64,000 bases of DNA from Isoetes taiwanensis. Its lineage: Eukaryota; Streptophyta; Lycopodiopsida; Isoetales; Isoetaceae. The stretch lies in NCBI GenBank assembly GCA_021234155.1, contig JAJEKV010000124.1, forward strand, positions 866,001-930,000, in the 5' to 3' direction. The translations under genes were made by a program, and so were the position numbers. How positions within the stretch are numbered: the stretch's first letter is position 1; each line of letters starts with the position of its first letter. Positions 52,239-64,000 of the stretch are shown piece by piece. The notes below the pieces were generated by a model. The model saw nothing but the letters and a program-made list of their open reading frames with translations, ran no database searches and had not been told where the DNA came from.

Positions 52239-55200
52239 TTACGAGAGGACCACTTCTCTTCTAGCAAATTTAGCACCCCATGCATCTTTAAAGGCCCTCT
52301 CTACAATGTGTTTAGGCTTAGTGCATTTGATGATGTAGAAGTCTACACTGTTCCTTGTTGTTGGCCTCGGATGGTGCTTTGCAAAATTATCCCCAACATC
52401 AACTACATCAGAAACCCATTCATGATCCCCTTCATAGATAGGACCACCTGTAATGTTTCCGGCTTCGTCTTGACTGGAATTAGTTGAGAATAAACCCAAG
52501 ATCCTATTACGCTTTTGTTTATGCACTTCCCAAACTTTCACGCTTAGCGGTAATTCACGAAGCAAGCGAAATCCATATGAGCAACTTTGGTAGGGTCATT
52601 GGAATGCGCAGTCGATACAATGCAACTTTCTCGGAACTTTGTTAATGTCTTACAATCATGGTGTCACTTCTATCAACCTCATTGATAGCTATCTCCCAAA
52701 AATATCGCAAAAGGAATCATGTAAAATAACATGCAATGCAAACAACATGTAAAACCTGAACTCATGTGTACTGCAAGGATGATCTCCTTCATTGTCACAA
52801 TCGACTTAAAATGTGCTCGCGCAAAACACAAGCTGCATCATGTGCATTCCTTAGTGGTCTTGAATTCCTCTTCAACATCTCATGTGTGAGGGCTCTTTTA
52901 TTCTGACACCGGCACCATCATGCTCACTGCAAGGATTGATTCTGAAAATTTTAAAGAAATGCCAATTAAAAAGAACCAATAGACTAAAATAAAAGTAATT
53001 ACCTTTGCCATGATATGATGCAAAGAAATTCGGTGTATTGGTTTTCGATTGCTTTGAAAGAACACGCCTAGGAAGTAGAACATCCTTGCTCCTTTAAATT
53101 GATGGGAACATCCATCGGACCACATGACATGATTCTTGTAATGGACACCCTTGTCAGCAAGGAAAACTACATGTTTTTGCAAACAATGTTGAGCGAAGAG
53201 TACATCATGTTCTCTATCATCACTTATGTAAAAATGTGTTTCCTTAATGATCTTTCTATTACGTTACGTAGAAGGTGGAGCATGCCTATATGTGATGTGC
53301 ACCAAAATGGTGCATTGGTCATTCCTCAATGCAAGCTTTGTATTTCTTGTTGGATTTTGAAGGTGTAGTTCTGCGCAAAGTCAATCACTTTGAAACTATA
53401 GTGTCCTTTGGAAAAGCCGCCAAAACACTCCCTAAACTGTTTTTGCTTGCCATCGGCTTCATAATTATGAGGGATGAATGGAATGAGGAAGGTATCGACA
53501 AATTGGAACAACTCACGCTCTTGGTGTCGTCTTGTAAACAAGCTTGTTTGAGGTTTGGGAGCTTCCTACAAAAAGAAAAAAACATATATCGATTACCACC
53601 TTTTTGGATTTAACATTTCAAGTTACTTGTAATACCTTCTTCTTAGCCTTGGATCTTCTTTTCGACCTGAATTCTCATCAGCAGTCTTACCGGCACCACC
53701 TTTCTTACGTCACGAATTCTCGTGGCTAGTCTTACCCGGCCACCACCTTTCTTCGACCCGACCTTTGTTCTTCCCTGCGGTCTTCTCGGTGACTCCTTTC
53801 TTCTTAACAAGTTTTTCCTTCTCACCAACCTTCTTAAGATGCTCTTCATCTATGCTCGTCCCATTTTAACTATTGCTATAAGAATGGCAATTGGCAATAC
53901 CAAACTCTATTAACATTATTTCATCATTAGAAAGCGAGAATGTTACCTTGTCCTCCTCATAAAACTGTTATGTTCAAAAGAAGAATTTGAGCTGAAAAGA
54001 ATATCTCATTTAAGAATAACAATTTGAATTACCTTATCAAATGTCTTCCAATCTACTTGATGGTTCAACTTGTAATCTCTTTCTTTTGGACAAGTTGGCA
54101 CTTTGTTTTTCCACAAGCCTTGCATTTAAGCGTGAGACAATTATGTTGATGCCACTCTTACGATTCATCCTTAGGACATACCAAAGATCTCCAAAGCTCA
54201 GAGGTTGAAGCATATGTAGCTTTAGATGCATTGCGGAGGTTGGTCCTATACCACATACATCACAATTGCATGTGCAATTTGGCCCATGGAGGTCCCGATC
54301 TAATCTTACTTTGTTTATGGCTGTCTCACAAAGTCAACTCTCAAATGGTAGATACAGTGACAAGTCTCTCTATCTTTTACCTTCGACATATGGAGGCTTT
54401 AGAGCATGGAATCTTAGTAAATGATATTTGAAAGTATGGATATTGCCTTTCAAATCGTTGGAAGAAAACTTTTTGCTGGCTTGACAACAACATATCAACA
54501 ACCTTAAGTTGAAAATCTTAAACCTTAACAATTTGAAAACAAATTGCTTTAAAATTACCTGTGTCTCTTCAAGAAAGTGTAGTGCATGCAATATCTTCTT
54601 TCCAGAAGTGGCTTTTATCTTGATGACATGTTTCTTACATGGGGAAACTCTTGTATTGTGTCTCCAAAAATCCACCACTAGTTTTCTCTCGTCATAAGAG
54701 AGTTTGTCACATCTAATCTTATTTTTGAACATGGACCATGGACCCTCACCAAGTTCAGCATCTACTCTTCTTCTTACAGCAGTTGTGACAATCTTTCTGT
54801 TCAGGCATAGAGTTCTGGAGAAAGCTGATTTGTTAATATTGGTATTGACAGCATAAACCATGGCAGCATTTCTTGCCCTCTTAATATCTGTTTTCTTCTC
54901 ATTCTTATGATCTGCAAAAGAGTTCTTTAAATTCTCCACAATTTTCTTCATTACAGATTCATCCTTGGAGTTAGGAACAACAAGTTCGGGGTAGCCACTT
55001 TGCGTGAGACTTAATTATCTCTTTCCTATCCCTACAACTTGCATTACCAAGAACCTTTTTCACCTTCACTGCAACCTTTTTTGATAGCATTCTCTTCTTC
55101 CATGTGCTTAGATCACCTTGGAGCAATGCTTCTTCATCTGCTGCAATTTCCCTTTCCCTCTTAAGCTCTCTCTCTTTTCTCCTTAACTCAGCTCTATACC

Positions 55201-56006
55201 TTCTAAAAGCATGACAATCTGCTAGAAAAAAAAGAATCGAAATGAAAAAAGTCAAAGAAACCTTCAAATCATGCAAACCTTGCTTACCTTGAAAATGAGG
55301 TTGATCATGACATTGGGTTCCTTGTGTATTATCTTGGTGACACCCTTCATAACAAGAAAGACAACAAAGATTAGCAAAAGAAAAGTTCAAAGTAAATTCA
55401 AGGAATCCAATTCCTTGAAATCGACTTAAAGAAGGTTGCACACCTTCTTCACTTTGGACATCTTGAGTTCCCTGTTGGCGCCACCCCTTGGACTCTTGGA
55501 AATCACCTTCATGGTAAGAAGGTTGCAAATCTTCATGAAATGCAGACTCTTCATTGTCTCCATAAGGTTCGGGATTGTGACAGTAAACATTTTCTAGAAT
55601 TAAAGCAAACATCAACAAATAAGGAAAGAAATCAACAACAAATATGTAAGTTCAAAATTACCTGAATCTATAGGAATTGATGTAGCCATATGTAACTGAT
55701 CTTGTCCAGCTTCTTTCAGTTCAAAGCAAACTTATAGATTAATATGCATTTCAGCATACATGAAAATGAAATGCATCATGATCCTCAATTACCATGGTAA
55801 ATATCTAGCACAAATTCGCTTGCATCTGTTCTTGAATCTGCACTTGCGGATTGCTGACAAATTGCATCAGCAATTCGGGAACAACTGCCAAAAAAATTTT
55901 CAGTCTGACTCTGGAAAACTTGGAGGCTAGATAGCAGTTTTGCAACATCAAAATTAACTTGATTCTTGCACACAGATGCACGAAAAGCTTCTCTCCATTC
56001 CGCCAT
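52239..56006 (-). pseudogene. Multi-exon transposase-like gene (SDG-QFK family)
   Basis: Minus-strand exons with GT-AG borders run from about 56006. The order is MAEWREAFRASVCKNQVNFD; a Gln/Asp-rich exon (55593-55445); a charged coiled coil RRKERELKREREIAADEEAL; a DNA-binding-like exon (54951-54560: KLSYDERKLVVDFWRHNTRV); a Cys/His exon (54231-54037: SELWRSLVCPKDE, then CLTLKCKACGKTKC); a basic linker; VIDFAQNYTFKIQQEIQSLH (about 53390); and HVMWSDGCSHQFKGARMFYF (about 53110). The end (52565-52239) reads DFYIIKCTKPKHIVERAFKD. The DFAQNY-EIQS, SDG-QFK and C-terminal blocks are those of a transposase-like family I know from plants and animals; it is unrelated in sequence to the one at 0.4-3.3 kb. 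A few frameshifts (for example near 54990) and stops suggest decay. Confidence 0.65.
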
Positions 56007-57399
56007 AGACAGAATTGGAGAAATCTAGCAGCAAAGAAATTCATGGTAGTTATACTCTGAAGAACTTCAAAACCGCCAAATTTACTTTCAAATTGCTTGC
56101 CGAACATGGCGTCATCACCTCGCACCAGCAGCACGGATCAACAACCCGCACGGATTGCTGAAGTGGCAATTTCCTGGGCTTCGGATCGACCAACAGAATT
56201 TGGCGCCCAGGAGGAAATGGCGGGTGAAGTGCTATGACGAGCGAAAAAAATTTCACTTGACGGGTCCAGCACCCGACCAGCACAAGCGTCGCCCACATAA
56301 AAAGTTGAGTACCTTAATAAAAAACACACCCTTAAGCAAGGGGACTTTTTGCTAAATAGAATACAAAGACTGTCTAGAGTAATTGATTTGTGAACAACTT
56401 GAGTCGTTGAAAATTGATATTTTGTATCAGTACTAATAGAGGCACCATTTCTTTCAAAAAAAAAATAAAATAAAAAAAAAAATCAAGCACAAAACCGCTG
56501 GTTCTTTGGCTGAACGGAGGTGGGTACTTCGCCGGATCTGGGCGCCCAAAAACAGAAACAAAAACTTAACGCATTTCAATGTTTGAATGCGATGCCAGAA
56601 AGAGACAATTTCCATTTTCTTCCCATTTCTGCCATAGCCAGATTCTCTGATTTAAGTTAGAATAAATAAATTTTTGTTGTTTTGTAGGGCCGGGTTGCTC
56701 CTCCCTGGCTCATGGAGCTTCTGAAGAAATCGGCTTTTTTTGCATTCATGTTAATGGCAGGGGTTTGTATAGAAACCGCTATTCTTGGAACAGAGGTATG
56801 CCGGATTTGAAGCTTCTTGCTTTGAATTTCTGGATCAAATTATCCCATTGGCCCTCCGCCCCAATCAACGTCCAAGATTTGTTCGTTTGTCCCTCCCTCG
56901 CTATGGTCAATTATACTTTGCGCAATCTAGATGCATCTCAATGAACGGTGTCAAAATCTACATTCAAGACACATCCAAACAAGGCGCTCTACTAAACAAT
57001 GAAAAGATATTCACCCCCAATATTGTATATAAAGAAGCACTAATTGCTTAGATACAACCAAAAAACAAAAGTCCACAGAAGTTGACAAGTTCTACCTCAC
57101 CAAAAGGAACTTCATCTATTGCCAGCATGAAGCGACAAACAAGCTAAATCATCTTATTCAAAGGTAAACCTAACCATTTATATCGAATATTTAAACTCTC
57201 AAATACTTAACTCAACCATCTACTTTTATACTTCACTAAGTATTATTGTAGCACAACATCCACACAACCTATATCAATCCACTTACAACTGTTCGAAAAA
57301 CTTGACATGCAGATGAAATCCATCTCTGCCCCCATTGACACTAAAATCGTGACGTGGCCTTCTGAAATCCATAGCCACTAACGGTCACTTCGAGTAATA
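56007..57399. other. Non-coding stretch upstream of the transposase
   Basis: 56130-56330 has ggcgcccagg and other GC words that may belong to the element's end. The rest is AT-rich, with an isolated 88-codon frame (56785-57051) I do not recognise. Confidence 0.35.
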
Positions 57400-57665
57400 C
57401 ACAGAGAATTAAAGATTTTATTAAAAAAATACAAATGCTAAAATCCAACACAAAAAGTACACAACCACGTCTTACCGTACATTAAAAAGAATACATTGGG
57501 TACCAATAATTATTATTCAATTTTCTATTAATAAATACACACATAAAAAATCTAATAGATATAACCTCAACAAATTTCAATTTAACATCACCCATTCATA
57601 GACAACACATTAGTGTCCCAATCTTCATATATGGCCATATAGAAAGCCTAACAACACTGGGTTTG
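57400..57665 (+). mobile_element. Degenerate Helitron 3' portion
   Basis: The segment resembles the last 260 bp of the Helitron at 57761-58642 (acacaa-cacgtcttac-gtacattaaaaa; then agaaagcctaacaacactgggt in place of the terminal hairpin). It is an older related copy just upstream. Confidence 0.45.
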
Positions 57666-57760
57666 GGTACAAAAGTTGGATTATTACTACATGCCTTTCT
57701 CACTTCGGCCAAAACATTTATAGGCTTTCAAATGCCCATCAACGCTAGGCACCGTTACTA

Positions 57761-58642
57761 TCCTATATTATAAAATTGTGGCGTCGGTCTGTCCGCCCGA
57801 TCGACGGCCAAGATCGTCCCAATGTCCCTCCGCCCCTATCGACGATCCAGATTTGTTTATTTGTCTCCCGTCCCTATGGACAATCCAGATTCGGCCACGT
57901 GGCATAGATGAAGAGAGACGTTGTTTCATTATTTTAACGTGGCATGGTTTGGGATTCATTATTTGCGGTATTGTCACGAGATTTTCTTTTTTGTTTATTT
58001 TTTTCTACTCCTTTGCTGGAGCCGCTATCTGGAGCCTTGCTTCGAAGGAGTTTATTCCAACAGTCGCTAGAACTTGCGGGTTTGGAAGACAATGGATTTA
58101 AATCCGTTGTTTTGTCCATTGTAAAGCAGATATAGGTTACGAGTTTGTGGAGGAAGAGTGGTTGGATTTGACAGTAGCAAGTTTCAGTAGACTTTTGACG
58201 AAGGGTATGATTGAAAGATGTGAAAAAGAAACGATTATGAGGCCATACAAAAATCGATTCGACATATATTCTGACTGTCTGTACAACATGACAACTACAT
58301 GAATCAAGACCGACAAAAAATTACAATCCAAGTTGTTAATCCAATAAAATACGTCAAGGAATCAAAGAATCCATTAAACAAAATACAAATCCTAACATCA
58401 AGCACAAAGACTACACAATCGCGTCTTACAATACATTAAAAAAAAATATTTTAACTAAGTTACAAGGCAAACATAATCAAATATTCATTAACACCAGTAA
58501 CCTCCCACCGATCACAATTTCAGTTCCGATGTACTGCATTTTGAACATAGGAATCTTATCAAACAACCACTAATGTTTTTCATGCTTGAACTGCCTTGGT
58601 ATAATCACACAGAAAGCCCACCAACGGTGGGCAATTTTCTAG
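57761..58642 (+). mobile_element. Non-autonomous Helitron (882 bp)
   Basis: It starts TCCTATATTATAAAA after an A (57760) and ends CTAG before a T (58643), the AT insertion site of Helitrons. A perfect 7-bp-stem hairpin, GCCCACC-AAC-GGTGGGC (58616-58632), lies 6 bp before CTAG. No terminal inverted repeats or duplications are present, as expected. There is no Rep/helicase, so it depends on another element. It sits inside the second U copy. Confidence 0.85.
58616..58632 (+). terminator. Helitron 3' terminal hairpin
   Basis: GCCCACC-AAC-GGTGGGC is a perfect stem directly upstream of the CTAG terminus. It is the structure thought to signal the end of rolling-circle replication. Confidence 0.85.
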
Positions 58643-60515
58643 TACAAATAATAAACAGTTAGAACAGTCTCCATTTAAAAGGACCACAACTACCCACTAT
58701 CCATATAGGTAAAACTTGAACTTCCTATTCAAACTTATTGAGTTATAATCAGAAATTATAATCGCTGCCAACTTTAAGTAGTACCAAAAAAGTGGTGTTG
58801 GATGTGATAACTGGAAGACATGGAAAATGGAAATCCCCTCATCTGTTGAGCTCGGATCCTCCTCTTAGCATACTAAGAATGTGATGCCAGACCTATTAAA
58901 TCACGAAAGCCTTGTGGTGGGATAATAAAATCCATATGTCAATGCTAACCTAATGTCAAATGCTATTGGATTCTAAAAAGAATATAAACAATTTGCCTCT
59001 GGAAAGTGCAATTCAAATGCTGCCATCTATTGGTTTTTGCACCATGGCAATCACTACACTCCTGATTATAAACAAGACATAAAGATATTGACCAAAAGCA
59101 ATAAGTAGCTTGAATGTCAGTGTAACAGCAATAATACTCGTAAGCTGCTGATGGCAATGCTGTTGATAATGATTGTTAGAGAAAAATATTAAAAAAAAAA
59201 AGATTAATTTTTTTTTTCAAAATACAAAGAAAATAGTTTTTAAAGCATAGCACAAGCACCATGTGTTGCCGACATAAAAAGTGTCCCCCACCATTGTGCT
59301 TAGACCCTGATATATATGTGATACCATATAGAGATGCCAGGATGTGTCAATAGATAAATGCTACAGAGGCTTCAGTGTTGCAAACAAAATGAACATCTTG
59401 AAATGGAAGGATGACTGTCCAAACAAATAGTAGCTCAAAGTCTGAATCATATATCAGCTAAATATTCTGGATTCAAAGCAAAAGTCAGAATAAGAATCTG
59501 AGTAAAGGTAGAATGTACTTGAGTTCAATACTTATAAATAATCACAGCATTGTAGCCATATAGGAAAGAAGTGAAGCTAATGCTTTTCGTAATGTAATAC
59601 CTTAGAATAACAAAGAACCTTAAACTTACAGGACTCTTCCTATAACACTTCCAACTGTTTGGGCTTGCTTGGGAAAGATTCCAGCTAACAGTGTCTTCAA
59701 AAGGATAAGCAAGCTTCAACAACAACATAAATACTTGTTTAGCGCTTTCCTGGTTTGGTCACATGGACCACAAAGATCTTGGGTCCAGAATGGATCTACA
59801 CATCATAAGTACAAAACATAGAATATAGGAACTACATTATTTATCATAAGAAATAATAGAAATCCTAACCTTTGGTTGCACTCAAAAAGAGAAAAGCAAA
59901 GGCCTATAGGCCTATCAAATTAAAAACTGTGAAAGATGGGTACATTTAAGTTATTTCCACAAACTGTGTAACCTTTGAAAGGCATGTCGAAAGTATAGCG
60001 TGCTAACCAGATGTCTTTCTTATATTCAAACTTGCAAAATGAAGGGAAGACGTGTTTAAGTGCATATGCCATTATTTCATATGGTTTTAAAAGCACCAAT
60101 CTAAACTTTAATTAAATTGAATAAGACATAAAATGAAGTGCAATGATGGAAACCATTTAGAGCTACAAAATTCCAGTTGTCAACAAATGGCTGCATGGAA
60201 AATGACATATCTCAACATATAAAAGGATCAGATTATCCCATGCAGTCGAACCCTAGGATATGGATCAACACTTAGATTTCCTAGAATTTTAAAAATACTA
60301 TGCCAAGTTTTGTGGTAGAGTGTCGGTGAGGACTTCCAGCTTTCCTGATTGAGCTACTTCCAAAATTGTAATGGAGCTCAAAGACCGGAATCAATTACCT
60401 CCTGCTCATATGCTCATCAAAACATGAAGACAAAGACATTAAATGTATCTTTGTTAGATATTCACGTTGCCAAGCAATAAGGACTTCTGTTCTTTGTCCA
60501 CCTTAAAAATTGTTT
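58643..60515 (-). repeat. U repeat, second copy (empty sites)
   Basis: The complement of this segment matches 10745-13968 and it also matches 1-143 directly. It lacks the E insertion (single AAGA at 58815-58818) and the solo LTR (single target at 59465-59469). The Helitron ends at its left border. Small indels and substitutions are spread along its length. No gene is recognised. Confidence 0.88.
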
Positions 60516-61106
60516 GATCACTTTTTCTGGCGCATCTGGGAATGGTGTTAATTCAATTCAACGTGTCATATTAGTTATTTGCATTTTTTTATAGCATATT
60601 AGAAATAAAAATAGCCGCACACACTGAAAGTGCATCATAGTGCAAGCCATCATAGATCAGCATTACCCGCTCATCATAGCCTTTTTGCCTGTATGCACAG
60701 CCACAAACAGAGCATTTGGAAAAGTAAATTAAGTGCAGCATCTAAAAGTTCAAAAATATGAAATAAAATTGTAGGGTTAATTGTAATGCTATAAATATTT
60801 TGCACCAACTAAATCTACTGGACTTACCTGGCCATAAAGGTCGTAGTTTGAACATCATAAGTTGCAATTTTAGCCTTCTAATATTCAGCCAGAATTGCAA
60901 GCTCAATAGCGCCTGCCATTGAATAACATATAAAACATAATAAAAGTAAGTTAGACGTCAATATAAGATTTGTTGAAGTTGAAATACAAAGGTTTGCCCG
61001 TCATAAGAGAGCTACATGGCCTAACCTACCAAAGGAATCTTTACTAACCTCTCCACTTTTCAGGGTTCCGTATCCAATCACAATACTCTTGGCATGTGAT
61101 ACTTTA

Positions 61107-61420
61107 TGCACATATCCAAAATCACAGTCTGCACGTGATAAATGCATTCAACAATACACAATGGCTTAAACTAAATCTAAGATGCCCTAATGCAGGCTAT
61201 GATGCAGATTTAAATCATTTAATCCACATAACAATAAACAATAAAAGAAACTTGATCATCTCAGCTCCAAAATCGTTATGCTCCAAAAGATCAGTTCCAT
61301 TATGCTCTAATGTTGTCTACAAAATCCAAAAATAACTTGCTCCTGCTCCAAAAACGAAGATGTTTTTAGTTCTATACATGACTGCAAGAAATCAGCCTGT
61401 TGCAAAGCACCATTTTAAAT
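61107..61420 (+). repeat. Direct repeat (~315 bp), copy 1
   Basis: Starts caaaatcacagtctgcac and matches 62535-62850 at high identity with small indels (ctgctccaaaaac; ctatacatgactgcaagaaa). Confidence 0.85.
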
Positions 61421-61933
61421 AAATGACAATGTTGAAGATCATAATTAGTTGAAAACAGTAATACAGAAAATAGGAAGGTGCACAAGTTCACCTTGGAACG
61501 ATTGTTCTGATTGTACACTTCTTCACCTGTTCTTTTACTCCATATAATTTTCAAAGTCTACAACTATCATATCTTCTTCAGAAATTATGACAAACAAAAT
61601 TATTAGTATTCTCAAGATTGAAAATGTCATTTTAAGCTCGTTTCCTTACATGAGCAAGCCATTTGACATAGATGTGCAATGGCCATAATGTATAAGCATA
61701 GTTCACTTTAATACATTGAAATAGGCATAGACATCCAATCCAACATGCGCATTGCCTAGCTATAGAGGCTATTGGTTACCATCTTGCCAACATAGCCAAA
61801 AGGAAAGAAAGAAAATAAAAAGCATAAGCATAAGGTGTATAAGAGGAGATGACTCACAACACAGTTGCTCGAGTGGTGGTGATAATTGTGCAGGAGCTTC
61901 CCAAGGTCCAAGTATGCTTGAACTGGAATTTGC

Positions 61934-62146
61934 CACAAACATAGCTTGTACTCAATCAACAGGAGGCTATAAAAGTGCCAAATAACTAAAGCCTTTGAAA
62001 TGCTTGGAAACGGCTGCAAGGAGATTATATAACATTGGCTTTTGCCACAAACATTGATTGTAGTCAATCAACTGGAGGCTACAAAATTGCCAAATAAAAA
62101 GCCACTTTAATGCTTGGAAAAGGCTGCAAGTAGACTATAAAACATT
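61934..62146 (+). repeat. Tandem duplication (~108 bp unit)
   Basis: tgccacaaacat...gtagtcaatcaac.ggaggcta and the following tgcttggaaa.ggctgcaag.aga occur twice in tandem with minor differences. Confidence 0.85.
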
Positions 62147-62534
62147 TGTGCTTAACCTTGTGCAAGTCAAAGGCAAGAGTCAGACTCTACCAAAGGAAAA
62201 GATGAGATAAGGAAAACTTCCATCCTAAGTCCCGGAGTGGTTGCAATGCCATATGTAGCTATAAAAATAGTTTCTGACTATTTTTTAAACTAATTAAGGA
62301 CCCCGTAGACGTCATTGGGTGCAAAGGCAACTCAACGTTTAAATCAAAATTGCCTGAAGTGTGAACCTAAGCCTGAATCTATGCTTGGATCCCATGCAGT
62401 AGGTGACAAACAAATCAGAGACAAATTGTGTTTCCCTATGATGCGAGATCTGGCATCCATACATTCTGTTTGTTCTTGTGGGATGTTCGTTTACCAAGAT
62501 GATAGTGTAAAACTGCAGGCACACGTGGTAATTT

Positions 62535-62850
62535 ATGCATATATCCAAATTCACAGTCTGCACATGATAAATGCATTCAACAATATACAATGACTTACAC
62601 TAAATCTAAGGTAATGCTTTAATCCAAACTATGATGCAGATTTGAAGCATTTAATCCACATCAACAATAGACTATTAGAAAAAATTTGAAGATCACATCA
62701 GCTGCAAAACCGTTATGCTCCAAAAGATCAGCTCCAATGTTGTCTACAAAATCAAAAACTGACCTGCTCCTGCTCCAAAAACAAAGATAATCTTAGTTCT
62801 ATACATGACTGCAAGAAATCACCCTATTGCAAAGCACCATTTCAAATGAA
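62535..62850 (+). repeat. Direct repeat (~315 bp), copy 2
   Basis: Second copy of 61107-61420, about 1.4 kb away. Confidence 0.85.
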
Positions 62851-64000
62851 ATTGCAAATTAAGGATAGCATATACAAATACAAATCAACATAGCATCAAA
62901 ACACGGAAGGAAAGGAAAACCAAGATCGCTCTCCCACTTACCCTGAAAATATACTGGACTAAACAATAGAGCACCATGGAATTGAAGGGGAAAAGAAGAA
63001 AACTCGATTGAAAAGCCTGCATGACCCCAAATGGTGTATGCACCTTGGGATTAGGCAGAAAAGATGGATAAAAGAAATCAAATTTCAACCTACCCTAGTT
63101 GAAGATGAAGATGCTCTGCCTCTAGAAGACGACAAGAAGGGCGAGACTAAAACAAAACAATTGTGGCAATCATGGCATACATGCCTAATGCCAGCTACAA
63201 TCGGATATGGAGAGTCAAAGAGGAGGAAGCGATTGGAAAATAGGAGCCCCAAATTCATATAATCGAAAATTCATGCTGGATTGGAAGGGTCGAAATTAGG
63301 AAGGGGCAAAATTGAAACCCCAAATCAAGGATACTGAAATTTTCTCGATTTTTAGCAAATCGGAGTTGTTTTTTGGCCGCCAAAACCCTCGAAACCTTAG
63401 GAATTCAAGTTAAGGGAAAATTTCAAAAAGTTTTCGGAATCCCGAAAAAACCAAATTTAAATAATAGGACAAAAGAACAAGAGAACAACAAAAGCAAGAC
63501 AAACTGTATTTCAACAAATTGATATGAGCACACAATTAGCCATCCAACTAGATTCACTTTTGAATAGGATATAGCAAATATACAGCACTGGTTCTTGTTT
63601 GTTGGTCACTGGATGCTTTTGGAGTACAAATCTGTCCTTTACAAGGAGAATTGATGAGTCCTTGCGCGAATTGGCATTCTCTAATATTGAGATTCACTGC
63701 TTCAAATCTATGGCAGGTCCAAGTTTTAGATTGAACAATCTCAAAAATAAAGATGGGACAGTTTGTTTGTCACGTCCTCCTTTCAAAACATGGCTATACC
63801 TTATTTATTGTTTGCTCGGCTCCTACTGTAGCGTCTATGTACTATATATTGTGCTACAAAGTTTCGATGATCCCCCTGATTTGTTGGTTCGCTGCGTAAT
63901 ATATGGTCTTAGATGATTCTCTCCTGTTACTTTATGTAATTGCTTCCCATATATAGTCATAGATATGCCTTTTTGTAGAATGAATGCCCTTCTTAGATTT

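Larger units (their letters stand above)
60516..64000. other. AT-rich region without recognised genes
   Basis: Contains the two local duplications listed separately. ORFs at 63008-63262 and 63599-63916 (the latter with a hydrophobic WLYLIYCLLGSYCSVYVLYI stretch) have no recognisable family. The tract at 63300-63470 is A-rich and 3'UTR-like. No gene is supported. Confidence 0.4.

Overview
This window looks like nuclear DNA of a land plant with a large, transposon-filled genome. The evidence is plant-type L1 LINEs with a DUF4283-like ORF1, an LTR element primed by initiator tRNA-Met, Helitron ends, GT-AG introns in AT-rich DNA, an F-box remnant and a proteasome RPN7 fragment. The transposase types suggest a non-angiosperm (fern, lycophyte, bryophyte or gymnosperm), but I cannot resolve this. 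I see no certain intact host gene, no tRNA or rRNA gene and no CRISPR array; almost everything is mobile DNA, its cargo, or decayed gene pieces.

Layout. (a) 1-16.6 kb is the most interesting part. Two copies of one 32-bp terminal repeat (144-175 and 13969-14000) abut two complementary halves of a dispersed repeat here called U, each with the same 4-bp duplication (TCTT/AAGA). A second copy of U at 58.6-60.5 kb holds the uninterrupted target. I read this as one large DNA transposon (here called E, at least ~12.5 kb) inserted in U and later split by an inversion. Undoing the inversion makes its cargo exons colinear: an RG-rich first exon (6.6 kb), a ParB-like DGQH domain (7.8 kb), the N-terminal half of an N6/N4-type DNA methylase (9-10 kb), its C-terminal half (16.5 kb, minus strand), an acidic linker and an FCP1/NIF-like phosphatase domain (15.5-14.9 kb). 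E also carries a decayed transposase (0.4-3.3 kb), two small ORFs, a DUF8039-like exon and about a dozen GC-rich palindromes (AAATCGCGCC and its complement). Inside U lies a 1574-bp solo LTR (11865-13438).

(b) 16.8-20.3 kb holds an F-box-like pseudogene, a two-exon unknown gene with a broken paralogue at 49.5 kb, an RG-rich exon and tandem repeats. (c) 23.4-29.1 kb is an essentially full-length L1 LINE with an 18-bp target duplication. 29.2-33.2 kb is an antisense LINE of a different lineage with a tandem-repeat leader. 35.4-38.7 kb is a 5'-truncated antisense L1 in a locus with a ~670-bp duplication containing 80-nt hairpins. (d) 39.9-42.3 kb is a very young non-autonomous LTR retrotransposon whose LTRs differ at 1 of 543 positions. 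(e) 43.5-58.6 kb holds a TIR element, two Helitron 5' ends (one with a full 882-bp element), an RPN7 fragment and a multi-exon minus-strand transposase of the SDG-QFK type. (f) 58.6-64 kb holds the second U copy and AT-rich DNA with local duplications.

How the parts relate: the only functional programme visible is that of E, pairing a transposase with a DNA-binding/methylase/phosphatase-like fusion and with palindromes confined to E. All of its genes carry frameshifts or insertions, so this copy looks dead or is affected by read errors.
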